Shown here in pieces: positions 1 through 10,657 of a stretch of DNA of 64,000 nt. A model generated the notes under the pieces. That model was not told where the DNA came from, ran no database searches, and saw nothing but the letters and a program-made list of their open reading frames with translations. Source of the stretch: JALYUA01 sp039933215. GTDB lineage: Bacteria; Acidobacteriota; Thermoanaerobaculia; UBA5066; Gp7-AA6. Both the position numbers and the translations under genes were made by a program. Positions within the stretch are counted from its first letter, which is position 1, and each line of letters starts with the position of its first letter. The stretch covers positions 5,897-69,896 of the forward strand of contig JBDTOO010000016.1 in assembly GCA_039933215.1 (NCBI GenBank), written 5' to 3'.

Positions 1-1
1 C

Positions 2-559
2 GGAACCCCCGTTCTCCTCTTCCTCGGCCGCTTCGCCGAGGAGAAAGGGCTGCCCATCCTCCTGACGGCGTTCGAGGGCGTGCGGTTGCGGTACCCCGAG
101 GCCACGCTCGTTCTGGCGGGAGAGAAGGACGCCGTCCCCGGAGAGAGCGTCGGCGCGCGGCTCGCTCCGCTTCTCGCGGATCCGGCGTCGGGGATCGTCG
201 CGACCGGCCTCGTCCCGCCGGAGCGCGTGGCGGAGCTTTTCGCGGCCGCGGACGCGCTCGTCCTTCCCTCGATCAACTCGACGGAGTCCTTCGGTCTCTG
301 CCAGGTGGAGGGAATGCTCTGCGGCCTGCCGTCCGTCGCCTCCGATCTGCCCGGAGTCCGGCAGCCGGTCCGCATCACCGGCATGGGGGAGGTCGCGCGG
401 ATCGGCGACGCCGCCGACCTCGCCGAAAAGCTTCTGCGGGTCCTCGGGTCCCCCGCCACGTACCACCGTCCGCACGACACGGTGCGCGCGTCCTTCTCGA
501 TCGACCGCACGTGCGCCGAGTACGAAACGGCGTACGAAAGCGCCCGCCGCGGAGCCTGA
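2..559 (+). CDS. Glycosyltransferase family 4, C-terminal part (5' end outside window)
   Basis: The frame is open from the left edge, so the start codon lies outside the window; about 185 residues are visible. They form the nucleotide-sugar-binding half of a GT-B enzyme. The fragment opens with a GRFAEEKG segment, the usual entry to the GT4 C-terminal Rossmann fold, and carries the acidic motif ESFGLCQVEGM, matching the E-x7-E signature of GT4 retaining transferases. Such enzymes move a sugar from an activated donor onto a lipid-linked or glycan acceptor on the cytoplasmic side of the membrane. The next gene on the same strand is a nucleotide-sugar epimerase, so this is probably the tail of a surface-polysaccharide operon. 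Donor and acceptor cannot be read from the sequence. Confidence 0.9.
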   Translation, partial: GTPVLLFLGRFAEEKGLPILLTAFEGVRLRYPEATLVLAGEKDAVPGESVGARLAPLLADPASGIVATGLVPPERVAELFAAADALVLPSINSTESFGLCQVEGMLCGLPSVASDLPGVRQPVRITGMGEVARIGDAADLAEKLLRVLGSPATYHRPHDTVRASFSIDRTCAEYETAYESARRGA

Positions 560-586
560 CGGGCGCCGCCACCGGCGCGACGCTGC

Positions 587-592
587 TAAAAT
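587..592 (+). promoter_or_regulatory. Putative -10 box (TAAAAT) for the epimerase gene
   Basis: TAAAAT stands 11 nt before the ATG at 604 and only 2 nt before an in-frame ATG at 595. There is no convincing Shine-Dalgarno sequence. A start at 604 would give an almost leaderless mRNA, a spacing repeated at several other genes in this window. No clear -35 box is visible. Confidence 0.45.
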
Positions 593-603
593 GAATGGGA
601 AAA

Positions 604-1686
<1,083 letters not shown>

Positions 1687-1710
1687 GCCGGGAGAGCCGG
1701 TGGTGGCCGC

Positions 1711-4700
1711 GTGACCCGGGGGAAATCGCGTCTCCTCCTCGCGGCAGTCCTGCTCACCGCGGCCGTCCTCCGGTTCTGGGGTCTCACGTGGGACGACAAG
1801 AGGCATCTCCACCCCGACGAGCGGTTCCTCTCGATGGTCGCGGACGGGATCGCGTTTCCGGGAAGCGTCGGCGGGTATTTCGACTCCGCGCACTCCCCCC
1901 TGAACCCCTTCAACCGGAAGTTCGAGGCGTTCGTCTACGGCACCTTCCCGGTTTTTCTCACGAAGGCCGTCGCCGCCGTCTACGGCCAGGACGGGTACGA
2001 CTCGACGTTCCTGGTCGGCCGGATCCTCTCGAGCCTCTTCGACCTGCTCACCGTGTGGATCGCGTACCGGATCGCCCGCCGCTTCGCCTCGCGGGGGACG
2101 TCCCTCGTCGCGGCGTCTTTCGTCGCCTTCTGCCCTCTCGGCATCCAGCTGTCGCACTTCTGGGGCGTCGACAGCTTCCTGACGACGTTCAGCGCGATCG
2201 CCCTTCTCGGATGCGTCCGGATCGCGCGCGGTAAGACCGACGCGGCCGGGATCGTCGGGACCGGCGCCGCCGTCGGCCTCGCCGTCGCCTGCAAGATCAC
2301 CGGGCTCGCGCTGCTCGCCCCGGCGGGTCTCGCCGTCCTCGGCCCCGCCCTCGCGGGACTCCGGGATCCGGGGCGCTCCGGGCGCCTCCGCGCCCTGGGC
2401 CGCGCGGCGATCCGCGGCCTCGCGCTCCTCGCGGTGACGTTCGCCGTGACGCGCGTCGCGCTGCCCTACGCGTTCCTCGGACCGGTGCGCGTCGACCCGC
2501 GATACGTGCACGCGATCCGCGAGCTCACGAACCTGACGCGCGGCTTCGGCTTTCCGCCCCAGGTCCAGTGGGCCGGACGGACGCCGCTCTTCGCCTTCCG
2601 GAACATGATCCTCTGGGGCGCCGGAGTCTTCTTCGGGATCCCGGCAACCGCGGCGCTGCTCTGGGCCCCCTGGGCTGCCTGGAGGCGCCGCGACCTCGCG
2701 ATCCTCCTGCTGTGGACGCACGCCGCGATCGTCTTCGGATATCACGCCACGGCGAGCACGAAAAACATCCGGTACTTCCATCCCGCCTACCCGGCGCTCG
2801 CCGTCCTCGCCGCGCTCCTCCTCTCCGCGCTCGCGGCCCGGACCCGGGAGGGCGCGGCGGCAGGGTCCGTGTCAGGCCGCCGGTGGGCGCGATTCCTTCC
2901 GGTTGGCGCCGCGGCCGGGACGCTTCTCTTCGGTATCGCGTTCTGCTCGATCTACCGGCACCCCCACCCGCGCGGCGTGGCTTCCCAGTGGATGTACGAC
3001 CACATCCGGGCGCCCGCGCGCGTCGCGAACGAGGACTGGGACGACGGGCTGCCGTTTTCCCAGCCGGGCTATTCGGTCGAGGAGTACGCGGGCCCGGTTC
3101 TCCACATGTACTACCCCGATTCCGCGAAGAAGATCGAAGAGATCGTCACGGCCCTGACCCAGGCGGACTGGATCGCGATCACGAGCAACCGCGCCTACGG
3201 CAGCGTCACGCGCGTCCCCGACGTCTTTCCGATGACCCGCGAGTACTACCGCTCTCTCTTCGCCGGCCGCCTCGGCTTCCGGAAGGCGGCGGACTTCGTC
3301 TCCTACCCCGGGATCGGCCCTCTCCGGATCCCCGACGACACGGCCGAGGAGACGTTCACGGTCTACGACCATCCGCGCGTCCTCCTCTTCCAGAAGACGC
3401 GCGAATTCGATCCGGGACTCGTGCGCGGACGGCTCGCGGCCGCTCTGACCGGAAATCCCCCGGTGATGGACGAATGGGGCCACTGGCCGCGCTCGCAGCG
3501 GCATGTCGTCGATCCGATCCTGCCTGGCCGGTCCGGTCAGTCCCCGGCCGCCGCCCCGACCCCTCTCTCCGACGAGCTCATCGGCTCGTGGCCCGCCGCG
3601 GTCCTGTTCTATCTCGCCGTCCTCGCGGTCGGCGCCTGCGCGTTCCCGCTCTGCTTCCGGTTCTTCAGCCGACTGGACGACCGGGGCTTCGGATTCGCGC
3701 GGATCGCAGGCCTCGCGGCCGTCACGTATCTCATGACGATCGCCGTGCAGGGCCGGATCCTCGAGAACGGCCGGCCGGCCGCCGTGCTGGCTGTTGTGGC
3801 GCTCGCGGTGGCGGGCGCCGCCGTGGGATGGCGCCGGCGTCACGCCCTCGCGGCGTTTCTGCGCGGCCGCCGCCGGGCGCTGATTTTCTCCGAGGGGGTG
3901 TTCCTCTTCGGATTCCTCCTGTTCACGCTGCTCCGCGCCTGGAACCCCGAGATCTTCTGGGGCGAGAAGCCGATGGATTTCTCGATTCTGAACATCCTCG
4001 TGCGCACGCGCGCGCTGCCGGCCTCCGACCCGTGGTTTGCGGGAGCGCCGCTCGGCTACTACACGTTCGGCCAGGAGATGATCGCGGTTCTCTCGCTCCT
4101 GACCGGACTCTCCACGCGATACACGTTCAACCTCGCATTCGGTTTGATCGGCGGCGCGACCCTGCAGGGCGCGTTCGCCCTCGTCCGCAACTGGACGGGC
4201 TCGAGGCGAGCGGGCGTCCTCGGCGCCGCGTTCGTCGCCCTCCTCGGGAACCTGGCCGGGCTGCGCGAGTGGTGGCTCAACCAGCCCGCGCGGCACGAAG
4301 CCCGGCACCTCGACTGGCACTATTTCTGGGCCACGTCGCGGGTCACGGGGAGCACCACGATCAACGAATACCCCTTATGGAGCCTCATCTTCGCGGACCT
4401 CCACGCCCATGTCCTGGCGTTTCCCTTCTTCCTGCTCGTGCTCGCTTGCGGACTGGAGCTCGTCCGAAGGCATGCGGATCCCGGCGCGAGCGCCTTGGGC
4501 CGCGTGGCGGCGGCGGCCGCCCTCGGCGCGGCGGTGGCGGCGCACGCGCTGACGAACGCGTGGGACGTGCCGCTCTTGATCGGCCTGATCACCCTCGTCT
4601 GCGTCGCGGCGGCGTTTTCCTCCGGCCGCCTCACGGCCGGGGGAGCGGGCCGCGCCGCGCTCTCGTACGCCCTGGCCGCGGTCACGTCCGCGGCGCTCGT

Positions 4701-6753
4701 CCTGCCTCTCTGGGTTCGCGGCGGCGGCGCTCCGGGCTACGGCCGCAACGTCGACGAGCGCGCCGCGGGCGCCGACATCCTGACGGTCTTCGGCTTCTTC
4801 ATCTATCTCGCCCTCGCCTGGTGGCTCGTCGCGGCGGCGCGGCGATGGATCGCCGCCGGGGGACGGCGCGGCGCCGTCGTGCTGCTGGCCGGGGCGTTCG
4901 CGGTGCTCCTCGGAGTCGCCGCGTTCCGGATACCCGACCTCTTCTTCCTGGTGGCGGTCGTCCTTTTCCTCGCGGCCGCCGTCGCCTTCGAGCGGGCGCC
5001 GGAGGACCGGCTGGCGTGCGGGCTCCTGGCCAGCGCGTTCTTCCTGATCCTGTTCGCCCAGCGGTTCTACATCTTCGACCGCGGAAACACGTTCTTCAAG
5101 CTCTACATGGAGGCCTGGTTTCTCTTCGCGATCGGCACGGCGATCCTCGTATTCGGACGCCGCGACCGCCCCGGCGCCTTCTCGACCTGGCCGTGGCCGC
5201 TGCGCGCGGCGGGCTTCCTCCTCGCCGGGATCGCCCTATTCACGACCGCGACCGCGGGACGAGGCGGAGTCGGCGAGAACCGCCCGTCGCTGCCCGACGG
5301 CGTCCGCCGCGGAGCGATCTCGCTCGATGGCCTCGCCTACCTCGAGCGCTGGCACCCCGGGGAATACCGGGCGGTGCTCTGGCTCCGCAACTCGGTGCCC
5401 GGCACGCCCGTCAACCTGGAGGCTCAGGGTCCGACCTACCAGCAGTTCGGACGGATCTCCATGCTCACCGGGCTGCCGACCGTTCTCGGATGGGAGTACC
5501 ACGTCTCGCAGCGAGGGAACCCGCAGGCGGAGATCGACGCCCGCAAGGACGCCGTTCGGGCGATCTACAGCAACCCGAACGCGAATGCGGTGGAGGGTCT
5601 TCTGCGCCGCTACCACGTCGGGTACGTCACCGTTGGAGCGCTCGAGAGGCAGACGTACCCGGCAGCGGGGCTCGCGAAGTTCGCCGCGGCGACCAGGCTC
5701 TTCGACGTCGCCTACGAGAATCCGGACGTGCGCATCTACCGCGTGCGCGGGGGCGACACCGACGACGTCGTGCTCCCGCGCCACGAGGCGCTTCCCGCCA
5801 CGTCCGCCGAAGGCGTCGCCGCCGAGGCCCCTCTCGAGAGCGAGCCCGAGGAGCTCCCGGCGATCTCGGCCGCGCCGGCGCCGGATACCGCCCCGTGGGC
5901 GAGGCTGCGTGAGCCGCGGGACGCCGCCGTCGACGATCTCGGCCGCGTGTGGGTCGCGGACTTCGGGCACTCCCGCCTCCGTGTTTACGACGGCGCCGGC
6001 GGGCTCCTCGGCGGCTGGGGCGGAAAGGGGGACGGCGCGCACGGCTTTCGCGAGCTCTGCGGCGTCGCGGTGCGGGCGGCCGACCTCTACGTCGCCGACA
6101 CGTGGAACGGGCGCGTCGAGCGGTTCGGCCTCGACGGCACCTGGAAGGCCTCCGCGAAGGAGCTCTACGGGCCGAGGGGCGTCGCCGTCGCGCCGGACGG
6201 CCGCGTCTGGGTCGCCGACACCGGGAACAACCGTCTGGTGCTCTACGACGCCGCGCTCGCCGGCGGCCGCCCCGTGGGGAAGAAAGGGAAGGGCGCCGGC
6301 GAATTCGACAATCCCGTCGGCATCGCGGTCGGGCCATCGGGCCGGTTGTACGTCGCGGACACCAACAACCGGCGCGTCCAGGTGCTCGACGCCGCCGGAG
6401 CGTTCATCGCCGAATGGCGGATCGCCGGCTGGACGGGAGGCGGCTCCGAGCCTCACGTCGAGGTCGACTCCGACGAGACGGTCTACGTCAGCGATCCGCC
6501 GGGCGACGCGATCCTGGAATTCGCGCCCGACGGACGCTTGCGCCGGCGATTCGAAACCGGTTTCGACGGCCGGAAGTTTTCGCGCCCGACCGGTCTCGGC
6601 ATCGACCGCGCGGCTCGGACTCTCTACGTCTCGGACGCGGGAAGCGATTCAGTCTCGATCGTCCGCCTGCCCGGATGGGACGCGGCGGCCGCCCGTCTCA
6701 AGCCTCCGGGACCGGCGGGCAGGGCGGTCGCGACCCCGCCCGCTGGACAATAA
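1711..6753 (+). CDS. Giant membrane protein: GT39-like glycosyltransferase + DUF2298/YYY membrane domain + C-terminal NHL propeller
   Basis: A GTG-start protein of 1680 residues in three parts. Residues 1 to about 570 look like a GT-C (PMT/ArnT-like) transferase: a first membrane helix followed by the loop motif HPDERF, with the Asp36-Glu37 pair typical of the catalytic first outer loop, then many hydrophobic helices. From about 600 to 1390 it matches the DUF2298 'YYY' family, with WGEKPMDF, DPWFAG and the hallmark GYYTFGQE near residue 782. From about 1394 to 1664 it carries about six NHL blades with repeated LYVADT/VWVADT cores, probably outside the cytoplasm. YYY proteins have no established biochemical role; the context points to lipid-linked sugar transfer or glycan export. 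The following genes repeat the same NHL module. Fusion of all three parts in one chain is unusual and nothing in it looks broken. Confidence 0.85.
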   Translation: MTRGKSRLLLAAVLLTAAVLRFWGLTWDDKRHLHPDERFLSMVADGIAFPGSVGGYFDSAHSPLNPFNRKFEAFVYGTFPVFLTKAVAAVYGQDGYDSTFLVGRILSSLFDLLTVWIAYRIARRFASRGTSLVAASFVAFCPLGIQLSHFWGVDSFLTTFSAIALLGCVRIARGKTDAAGIVGTGAAVGLAVACKITGLALLAPAGLAVLGPALAGLRDPGRSGRLRALGRAAIRGLALLAVTFAVTRVALPYAFLGPVRVDPRYVHAIRELTNLTRGFGFPPQVQWAGRTPLFAFRNMILWGAGVFFGIPATAALLWAPWAAWRRRDLAILLLWTHAAIVFGYHATASTKNIRYFHPAYPALAVLAALLLSALAARTREGAAAGSVSGRRWARFLPVGAAAGTLLFGIAFCSIYRHPHPRGVASQWMYDHIRAPARVANEDWDDGLPFSQPGYSVEEYAGPVLHMYYPDSAKKIEEIVTALTQADWIAITSNRAYGSVTRVPDVFPMTREYYRSLFAGRLGFRKAADFVSYPGIGPLRIPDDTAEETFTVYDHPRVLLFQKTREFDPGLVRGRLAAALTGNPPVMDEWGHWPRSQRHVVDPILPGRSGQSPAAAPTPLSDELIGSWPAAVLFYLAVLAVGACAFPLCFRFFSRLDDRGFGFARIAGLAAVTYLMTIAVQGRILENGRPAAVLAVVALAVAGAAVGWRRRHALAAFLRGRRRALIFSEGVFLFGFLLFTLLRAWNPEIFWGEKPMDFSILNILVRTRALPASDPWFAGAPLGYYTFGQEMIAVLSLLTGLSTRYTFNLAFGLIGGATLQGAFALVRNWTGSRRAGVLGAAFVALLGNLAGLREWWLNQPARHEARHLDWHYFWATSRVTGSTTINEYPLWSLIFADLHAHVLAFPFFLLVLACGLELVRRHADPGASALGRVAAAAALGAAVAAHALTNAWDVPLLIGLITLVCVAAAFSSGRLTAGGAGRAALSYALAAVTSAALVLPLWVRGGGAPGYGRNVDERAAGADILTVFGFFIYLALAWWLVAAARRWIAAGGRRGAVVLLAGAFAVLLGVAAFRIPDLFFLVAVVLFLAAAVAFERAPEDRLACGLLASAFFLILFAQRFYIFDRGNTFFKLYMEAWFLFAIGTAILVFGRRDRPGAFSTWPWPLRAAGFLLAGIALFTTATAGRGGVGENRPSLPDGVRRGAISLDGLAYLERWHPGEYRAVLWLRNSVPGTPVNLEAQGPTYQQFGRISMLTGLPTVLGWEYHVSQRGNPQAEIDARKDAVRAIYSNPNANAVEGLLRRYHVGYVTVGALERQTYPAAGLAKFAAATRLFDVAYENPDVRIYRVRGGDTDDVVLPRHEALPATSAEGVAAEAPLESEPEELPAISAAPAPDTAPWARLREPRDAAVDDLGRVWVADFGHSRLRVYDGAGGLLGGWGGKGDGAHGFRELCGVAVRAADLYVADTWNGRVERFGLDGTWKASAKELYGPRGVAVAPDGRVWVADTGNNRLVLYDAALAGGRPVGKKGKGAGEFDNPVGIAVGPSGRLYVADTNNRRVQVLDAAGAFIAEWRIAGWTGGGSEPHVEVDSDETVYVSDPPGDAILEFAPDGRLRRRFETGFDGRKFSRPTGLGIDRAARTLYVSDAGSDSVSIVRLPGWDAAAARLKPPGPAGRAVATPPAGQ

Positions 6754-6814
6754 AGCCCGTATCCTTTACGTTGATCGCAGCCCAGAACATTTCGCGGTTT
6801 CGAAGGGAGAGACG

Positions 6815-7855
6815 ATGACGACGATCACGCCTCCGGCCGGACTCGATGCGCGTAGCGCGCGGAGGGCGCCGTCCCGCCTGACGATCCTCGCTCTTCTCGC
6901 GATCGCCGGAGCCGGGTCTTTCGCCTGCAAAAAGAAGGAAGTTCCGGCGGGCGCGGCGTCCCCCGACGCGGGAGCCGGAACCGCCTCCCCCGCGGCGGCG
7001 GCTCCGACGCCGGGACCCGCGCCGGGGCCGGCGATCCAGCAGGCCGCCCAGCCGGGGCAGGTGGCCTGGGGCAACCTGAAGACTCCGAGCGACGCGGCCG
7101 TGGACGGGACGGGGCGGATCTGGATCGCCGATCAGGGCAACTCCGCCGTCCGCGTCTTCGACGCGGCGGGAGGCTTCCTCGGCGGCTGGGGAGCGCTCGG
7201 CTCCGGCCCCTACGGCCTGAAGGAGCCCTGCGGAATCGCGGTGCATGGCGACGACGTGTACCTGGCGGATACCTACAACACCGGCGTCGAGCTTTTCAGC
7301 CTGGCAGGCCAGCGGAAGGCGACGAGCGCGGCGGGCCTCTACAACCCCCACGACGTGGCGGTGGGGCCCGACGGGAAGGTCTGGATCGCGGACACGGGCA
7401 ACGACCGCATCATCGTTTCGGACCACGACCTCGCGAACCCGCGGCCGATCGGCAAGCACGGCGCGGGACCCGAGGAGTTCTCGATCCCCGCCAGCCTGGT
7501 GGTCGGCCCGTCGGGCCGCGTCTATGTCGCGGACGTCGACAACAAGCGCATCCAGGTTCTCGACGGCGAGGGACGGTTTCGGGCGCAGTGGAAGTTTGCG
7601 GGATGGGGGCCGGACGGCGAAGGCTATCTGGACGTCGACGCGGACGACACCCTCTACGCGAGCGACGCCGTGGGGAACGCCGTCGTCCAGATCGACCGCA
7701 ACGGCCGCGAGGTGCGGCGCTGGGTGTCCGACGACGCGGGAGAGAAGTTCGTCCGGCCGCGCGGCGTAGCGCTCGACCGCAAGAACCGAACCCTCTATGT
7801 CGTCAACGCGGGCAAGAACTCGGTGTCGAAGCTGAAGTTGTCCCCCGCCAAGTGA
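6815..7855 (+). CDS. NHL-repeat beta-propeller, probable lipoprotein
   Basis: A protein of 346 residues with an N-terminal hydrophobic stretch ending in GSFAC (Cys38). This resembles a lipobox, although Ser at -3 is weaker than the usual Leu. A Pro/Ala-rich linker of about 45 residues follows, then about six NHL blades (IWIADQGN, VYLADTYN, VWIADTGN, VYVADVDN). The ATG is preceded by a good ribosome site (AAGGGAGA, 6 nt away). Its propeller is closely similar blade by blade to the one at the end of the preceding YYY protein, which suggests a recent duplication. The next gene starts inside its stop codon, so it is translationally coupled to the Agl23-like transferase. NHL propellers bind proteins, glycans or RNA; a periplasmic or surface adaptor role is inferred. 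Confidence 0.85.
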   Translation: MTTITPPAGLDARSARRAPSRLTILALLAIAGAGSFACKKKEVPAGAASPDAGAGTASPAAAAPTPGPAPGPAIQQAAQPGQVAWGNLKTPSDAAVDGTGRIWIADQGNSAVRVFDAAGGFLGGWGALGSGPYGLKEPCGIAVHGDDVYLADTYNTGVELFSLAGQRKATSAAGLYNPHDVAVGPDGKVWIADTGNDRIIVSDHDLANPRPIGKHGAGPEEFSIPASLVVGPSGRVYVADVDNKRIQVLDGEGRFRAQWKFAGWGPDGEGYLDVDADDTLYASDAVGNAVVQIDRNGREVRRWVSDDAGEKFVRPRGVALDRKNRTLYVVNAGKNSVSKLKLSPAK

Positions 7856-10608
7856 CGGGCGTCGAAGCCGCGGATCCGGCGGAAGAGCGGATCGCGCCCG
7901 CCTTCGCGGCGGGACGCGGGCGGCGGCTTCTCATCGGGCTCTTCCTGCTCGCCGCGGTCGCGACGCGATTCATCGACCTCGGCGGCCGGCCTCTCCATCA
8001 CGACGAGTCGATCCACGCTTTCCAGTCTTACACGCTCTCCAAGGAGGGGAACTGGCGGTACGACCCCGCGTACCACGGACCGTTTCTCTACTACGCCAAC
8101 GCGCTCGTCTACAAGATCTTCGGGGCGACGAACACCACGGCGCGGATCCTCCCCGCGGCGTTCGGCGTCGGCCTGCTCCTGTTCGCGATCCCGCTCGTCT
8201 CCTGGTTCGGGATCGAGGCCGCCGTCTTTTACGCGCTCCTGGTCCTGATCTCTCCGCACCTCGCCTACTTCTCCCGGTTCATCCGGGAGGATCTTTATTC
8301 GCTCGTCTTCACGTTCGGGACGATCGTCGCCTTCCGCCGCTTCCTCGAAACGGACCGATCCCGCTGGCTGACGCTCTCCGCGGTGTCCTTCGCGCTCGCG
8401 GGGGCGACGAAGGAGAACGCCTACATGACGGGCGTCCTCTTCGTCTTCTTCGGACTGTGGGTCTTCGTGGCGCGAGCCCTCGAACCTTCGTCCGGCGGCG
8501 CGGCGGCGGCGGTCCGCGCGACCTGGGCCTGGGTCATGGCCCGCTTCGTACCGCTGCTCATCGCGGGCATCGTCTTCCTGTCGATCTGGTCTCTCCTCTA
8601 TTCCGCGTTCGGACGGTACCCGTCGGACTGGCTGGCGATCCCCAAGGCGGTCAAGTACTGGATGGGCCAGCACGCGATCGCCCGCATACCGGGCCCCTGG
8701 TACTACTACTTCCCGCAGCTCGTCGTCTACGAATCCGCCACCCTCGTCGCGGCGCTGCTCTTGCTCCGGCGCCCGGACATCCGCCGCGACCGCTTCGTCC
8801 AGTCCGTCGGCTGCGTCGCGGCCGGCCTCTTCTTCGGCTCGATCGCGTCTTCCCTCCTCGCGAGCGCCGCGTCGGCGCGGATCGTCTTCCTGGGTTTCTC
8901 GGCGGCGGGAATCTTTCTCGCCCTGGCGCGTCTGCGCACCGCCCCTCTGGCGTCGGACGAGCGGGCGTCTCCGTTCCTGCGGTTCGTCGTGTACTGGGCT
9001 CTCTCCTCGCTCGCCATCTATGCGTGGGCGCGCGAAAAGGTGCCCTGGCTCACGGTGCATCCCCTGCTCCCCCTGACGATTCTCGCCGGCATCGCGATCG
9101 CCGGACTGTGGCGCGAGCGCCGCGAGCCCTCGGCGCGCCTCGGCCTCGCGGCCGTCGCGCTCCTCGCGGCGCTGAACGCTTCCGGCATGTACCTCGCCTG
9201 CTTCCGATACGGCGCGCACGACGTCGCGCGCGAGCCGGCGCACGCGGAGATGCTCGCCTACGTCCAGACGACGCGGGACCTCGTGCGCGCTCTCGAGGTC
9301 GTGGAGAAGGCGCGCGGGCGCGTCCCCGCCGGTCAGAACGTCATCACCGTTTCCGGGGAAGCCTCCTGGCCGTTGACGTGGTATCTCCGCGACACCCCGA
9401 CGACATGGGCGCCGCGGATCCAGAACGCGTCGACTCCCATCATCGTCGCGGACTGGGACGCCGAGGGAGGCCTCGAGAAGCAGCTGGCCGGCCAGTACAC
9501 GGCCCGGCGCGTCCCGATTCGCGCGTGGTGGTTCCCCGGAAGGGTCGCGCCGGCCCCCGCCGCGGACGGCAAGCCGGCGACTCCGGATCGTCCGACCGTG
9601 GCGGATCTCGTCTACTACGCGCTCTTCCACCAGATCTGGAGTCCGATCGGATCGCAGGACGCGACCTTCTTCGTCCGCAAGGACCTCGAGCAGGGAACCG
9701 GGACGCTCGAGCCCCTGAACCTGACTCTCCAGGATCCGACCGCCCGCGACTACAACGGGGATGCCGCGATCATTCCGCCGATCCGCACGCAGGGCGCACC
9801 GGGCAACGGCGCCGGGGAGTTCTCGGAGCCTCGCGGCCTCGCCGTCGACGGCCACGGCACGCTGTACGTCGCCGACACCAAGAACAGCCGCGTGCAGGTC
9901 TTCGACGGGAACGGGCAGTTCGTCCGCCAGTTCGGATCGAAGGGTCAGGCGCCGAACGAGTTCAACGAGCCGTGCGGGCTCACGGTCGACGCGCAGGGCG
10001 ATCTCTGGGTCGCCGATACCTGGAACGCCCGGATCGTCCACTATCGCGCCGACGGCGCCGTGGCCGGCGTGATCGGGGGGACGGGCACGGACATCGGCTT
10101 CTTCGGTCCGCGCGCCGTCGTCGCCTCGCGCGGGGTGATTTACGTGGCCGACACGGGCAACAAGCGGATCGTGCGGTTCGATCCGAGCGGAAAGAAGCTC
10201 GGGGAGTTCGGCGGCGAAGGCAGCGGCGAGGGACAGATGGTCGAGCCCGTTGGACTCGCCGCGGACGCGTCGGGCCGGATCTACGTCGCCGACACCGGCA
10301 ACCACCGCGTTCAGGTCTTCGACGCCGACGGCAAGTTCGTCCGCCAGTTCCCCGTGCCGGGCTGGAAAGACTTCTACACCGAGCCCTACATCGCCATCGG
10401 ACCCGCCGACACCGTGATCGTCACGGACGCCTGGGGCGGACGCGTCGCGGCCTACGACCCGAAGGGCGTCATGCGGCGCTCGTGGAAAACCGACAAGGAT
10501 TTCAAGCAGCCGACGGGCATCGCGGTGGATGCGTTCGGACGCGTCACCGTCTCCGACCGCGGGACGCATCGCCTCTTCACCTGGCCGCTGACGGCGGTGC
10601 TGCCCTGA
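7852..10608 (+). CDS. Agl23-like (TIGR03663-type) membrane glycosyltransferase with C-terminal NHL propeller
   Basis: The GTG start overlaps the preceding TGA (GTGA), giving 918 residues. After one hydrophobic helix comes the loop motif HHDESIHAFQ (Asp51-Glu52), the signature of the GT39-related family called flippase-activity-associated protein Agl23. That family is sporadic in archaea, Chloroflexi and Planctomycetes and tends to occur beside YYY proteins. About ten further helices reach roughly residue 440, followed by a soluble region. Residues from about 650 to the end form about six NHL blades with YVADT cores. The family is linked by genome context to N-glycan or lipid-linked sugar handling, but no reaction is established. 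Neighbours on both sides are GT-C proteins, so the block reads as one assembly and export unit. Confidence 0.87.
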   Translation: MTGVEAADPAEERIAPAFAAGRGRRLLIGLFLLAAVATRFIDLGGRPLHHDESIHAFQSYTLSKEGNWRYDPAYHGPFLYYANALVYKIFGATNTTARILPAAFGVGLLLFAIPLVSWFGIEAAVFYALLVLISPHLAYFSRFIREDLYSLVFTFGTIVAFRRFLETDRSRWLTLSAVSFALAGATKENAYMTGVLFVFFGLWVFVARALEPSSGGAAAAVRATWAWVMARFVPLLIAGIVFLSIWSLLYSAFGRYPSDWLAIPKAVKYWMGQHAIARIPGPWYYYFPQLVVYESATLVAALLLLRRPDIRRDRFVQSVGCVAAGLFFGSIASSLLASAASARIVFLGFSAAGIFLALARLRTAPLASDERASPFLRFVVYWALSSLAIYAWAREKVPWLTVHPLLPLTILAGIAIAGLWRERREPSARLGLAAVALLAALNASGMYLACFRYGAHDVAREPAHAEMLAYVQTTRDLVRALEVVEKARGRVPAGQNVITVSGEASWPLTWYLRDTPTTWAPRIQNASTPIIVADWDAEGGLEKQLAGQYTARRVPIRAWWFPGRVAPAPAADGKPATPDRPTVADLVYYALFHQIWSPIGSQDATFFVRKDLEQGTGTLEPLNLTLQDPTARDYNGDAAIIPPIRTQGAPGNGAGEFSEPRGLAVDGHGTLYVADTKNSRVQVFDGNGQFVRQFGSKGQAPNEFNEPCGLTVDAQGDLWVADTWNARIVHYRADGAVAGVIGGTGTDIGFFGPRAVVASRGVIYVADTGNKRIVRFDPSGKKLGEFGGEGSGEGQMVEPVGLAADASGRIYVADTGNHRVQVFDADGKFVRQFPVPGWKDFYTEPYIAIGPADTVIVTDAWGGRVAAYDPKGVMRRSWKTDKDFKQPTGIAVDAFGRVTVSDRGTHRLFTWPLTAVLP

Positions 10609-10657
10609 CGGCATCGGGCGGCGCGCGACGCGCGGACTGACCGCCACGCAGGCCGCG

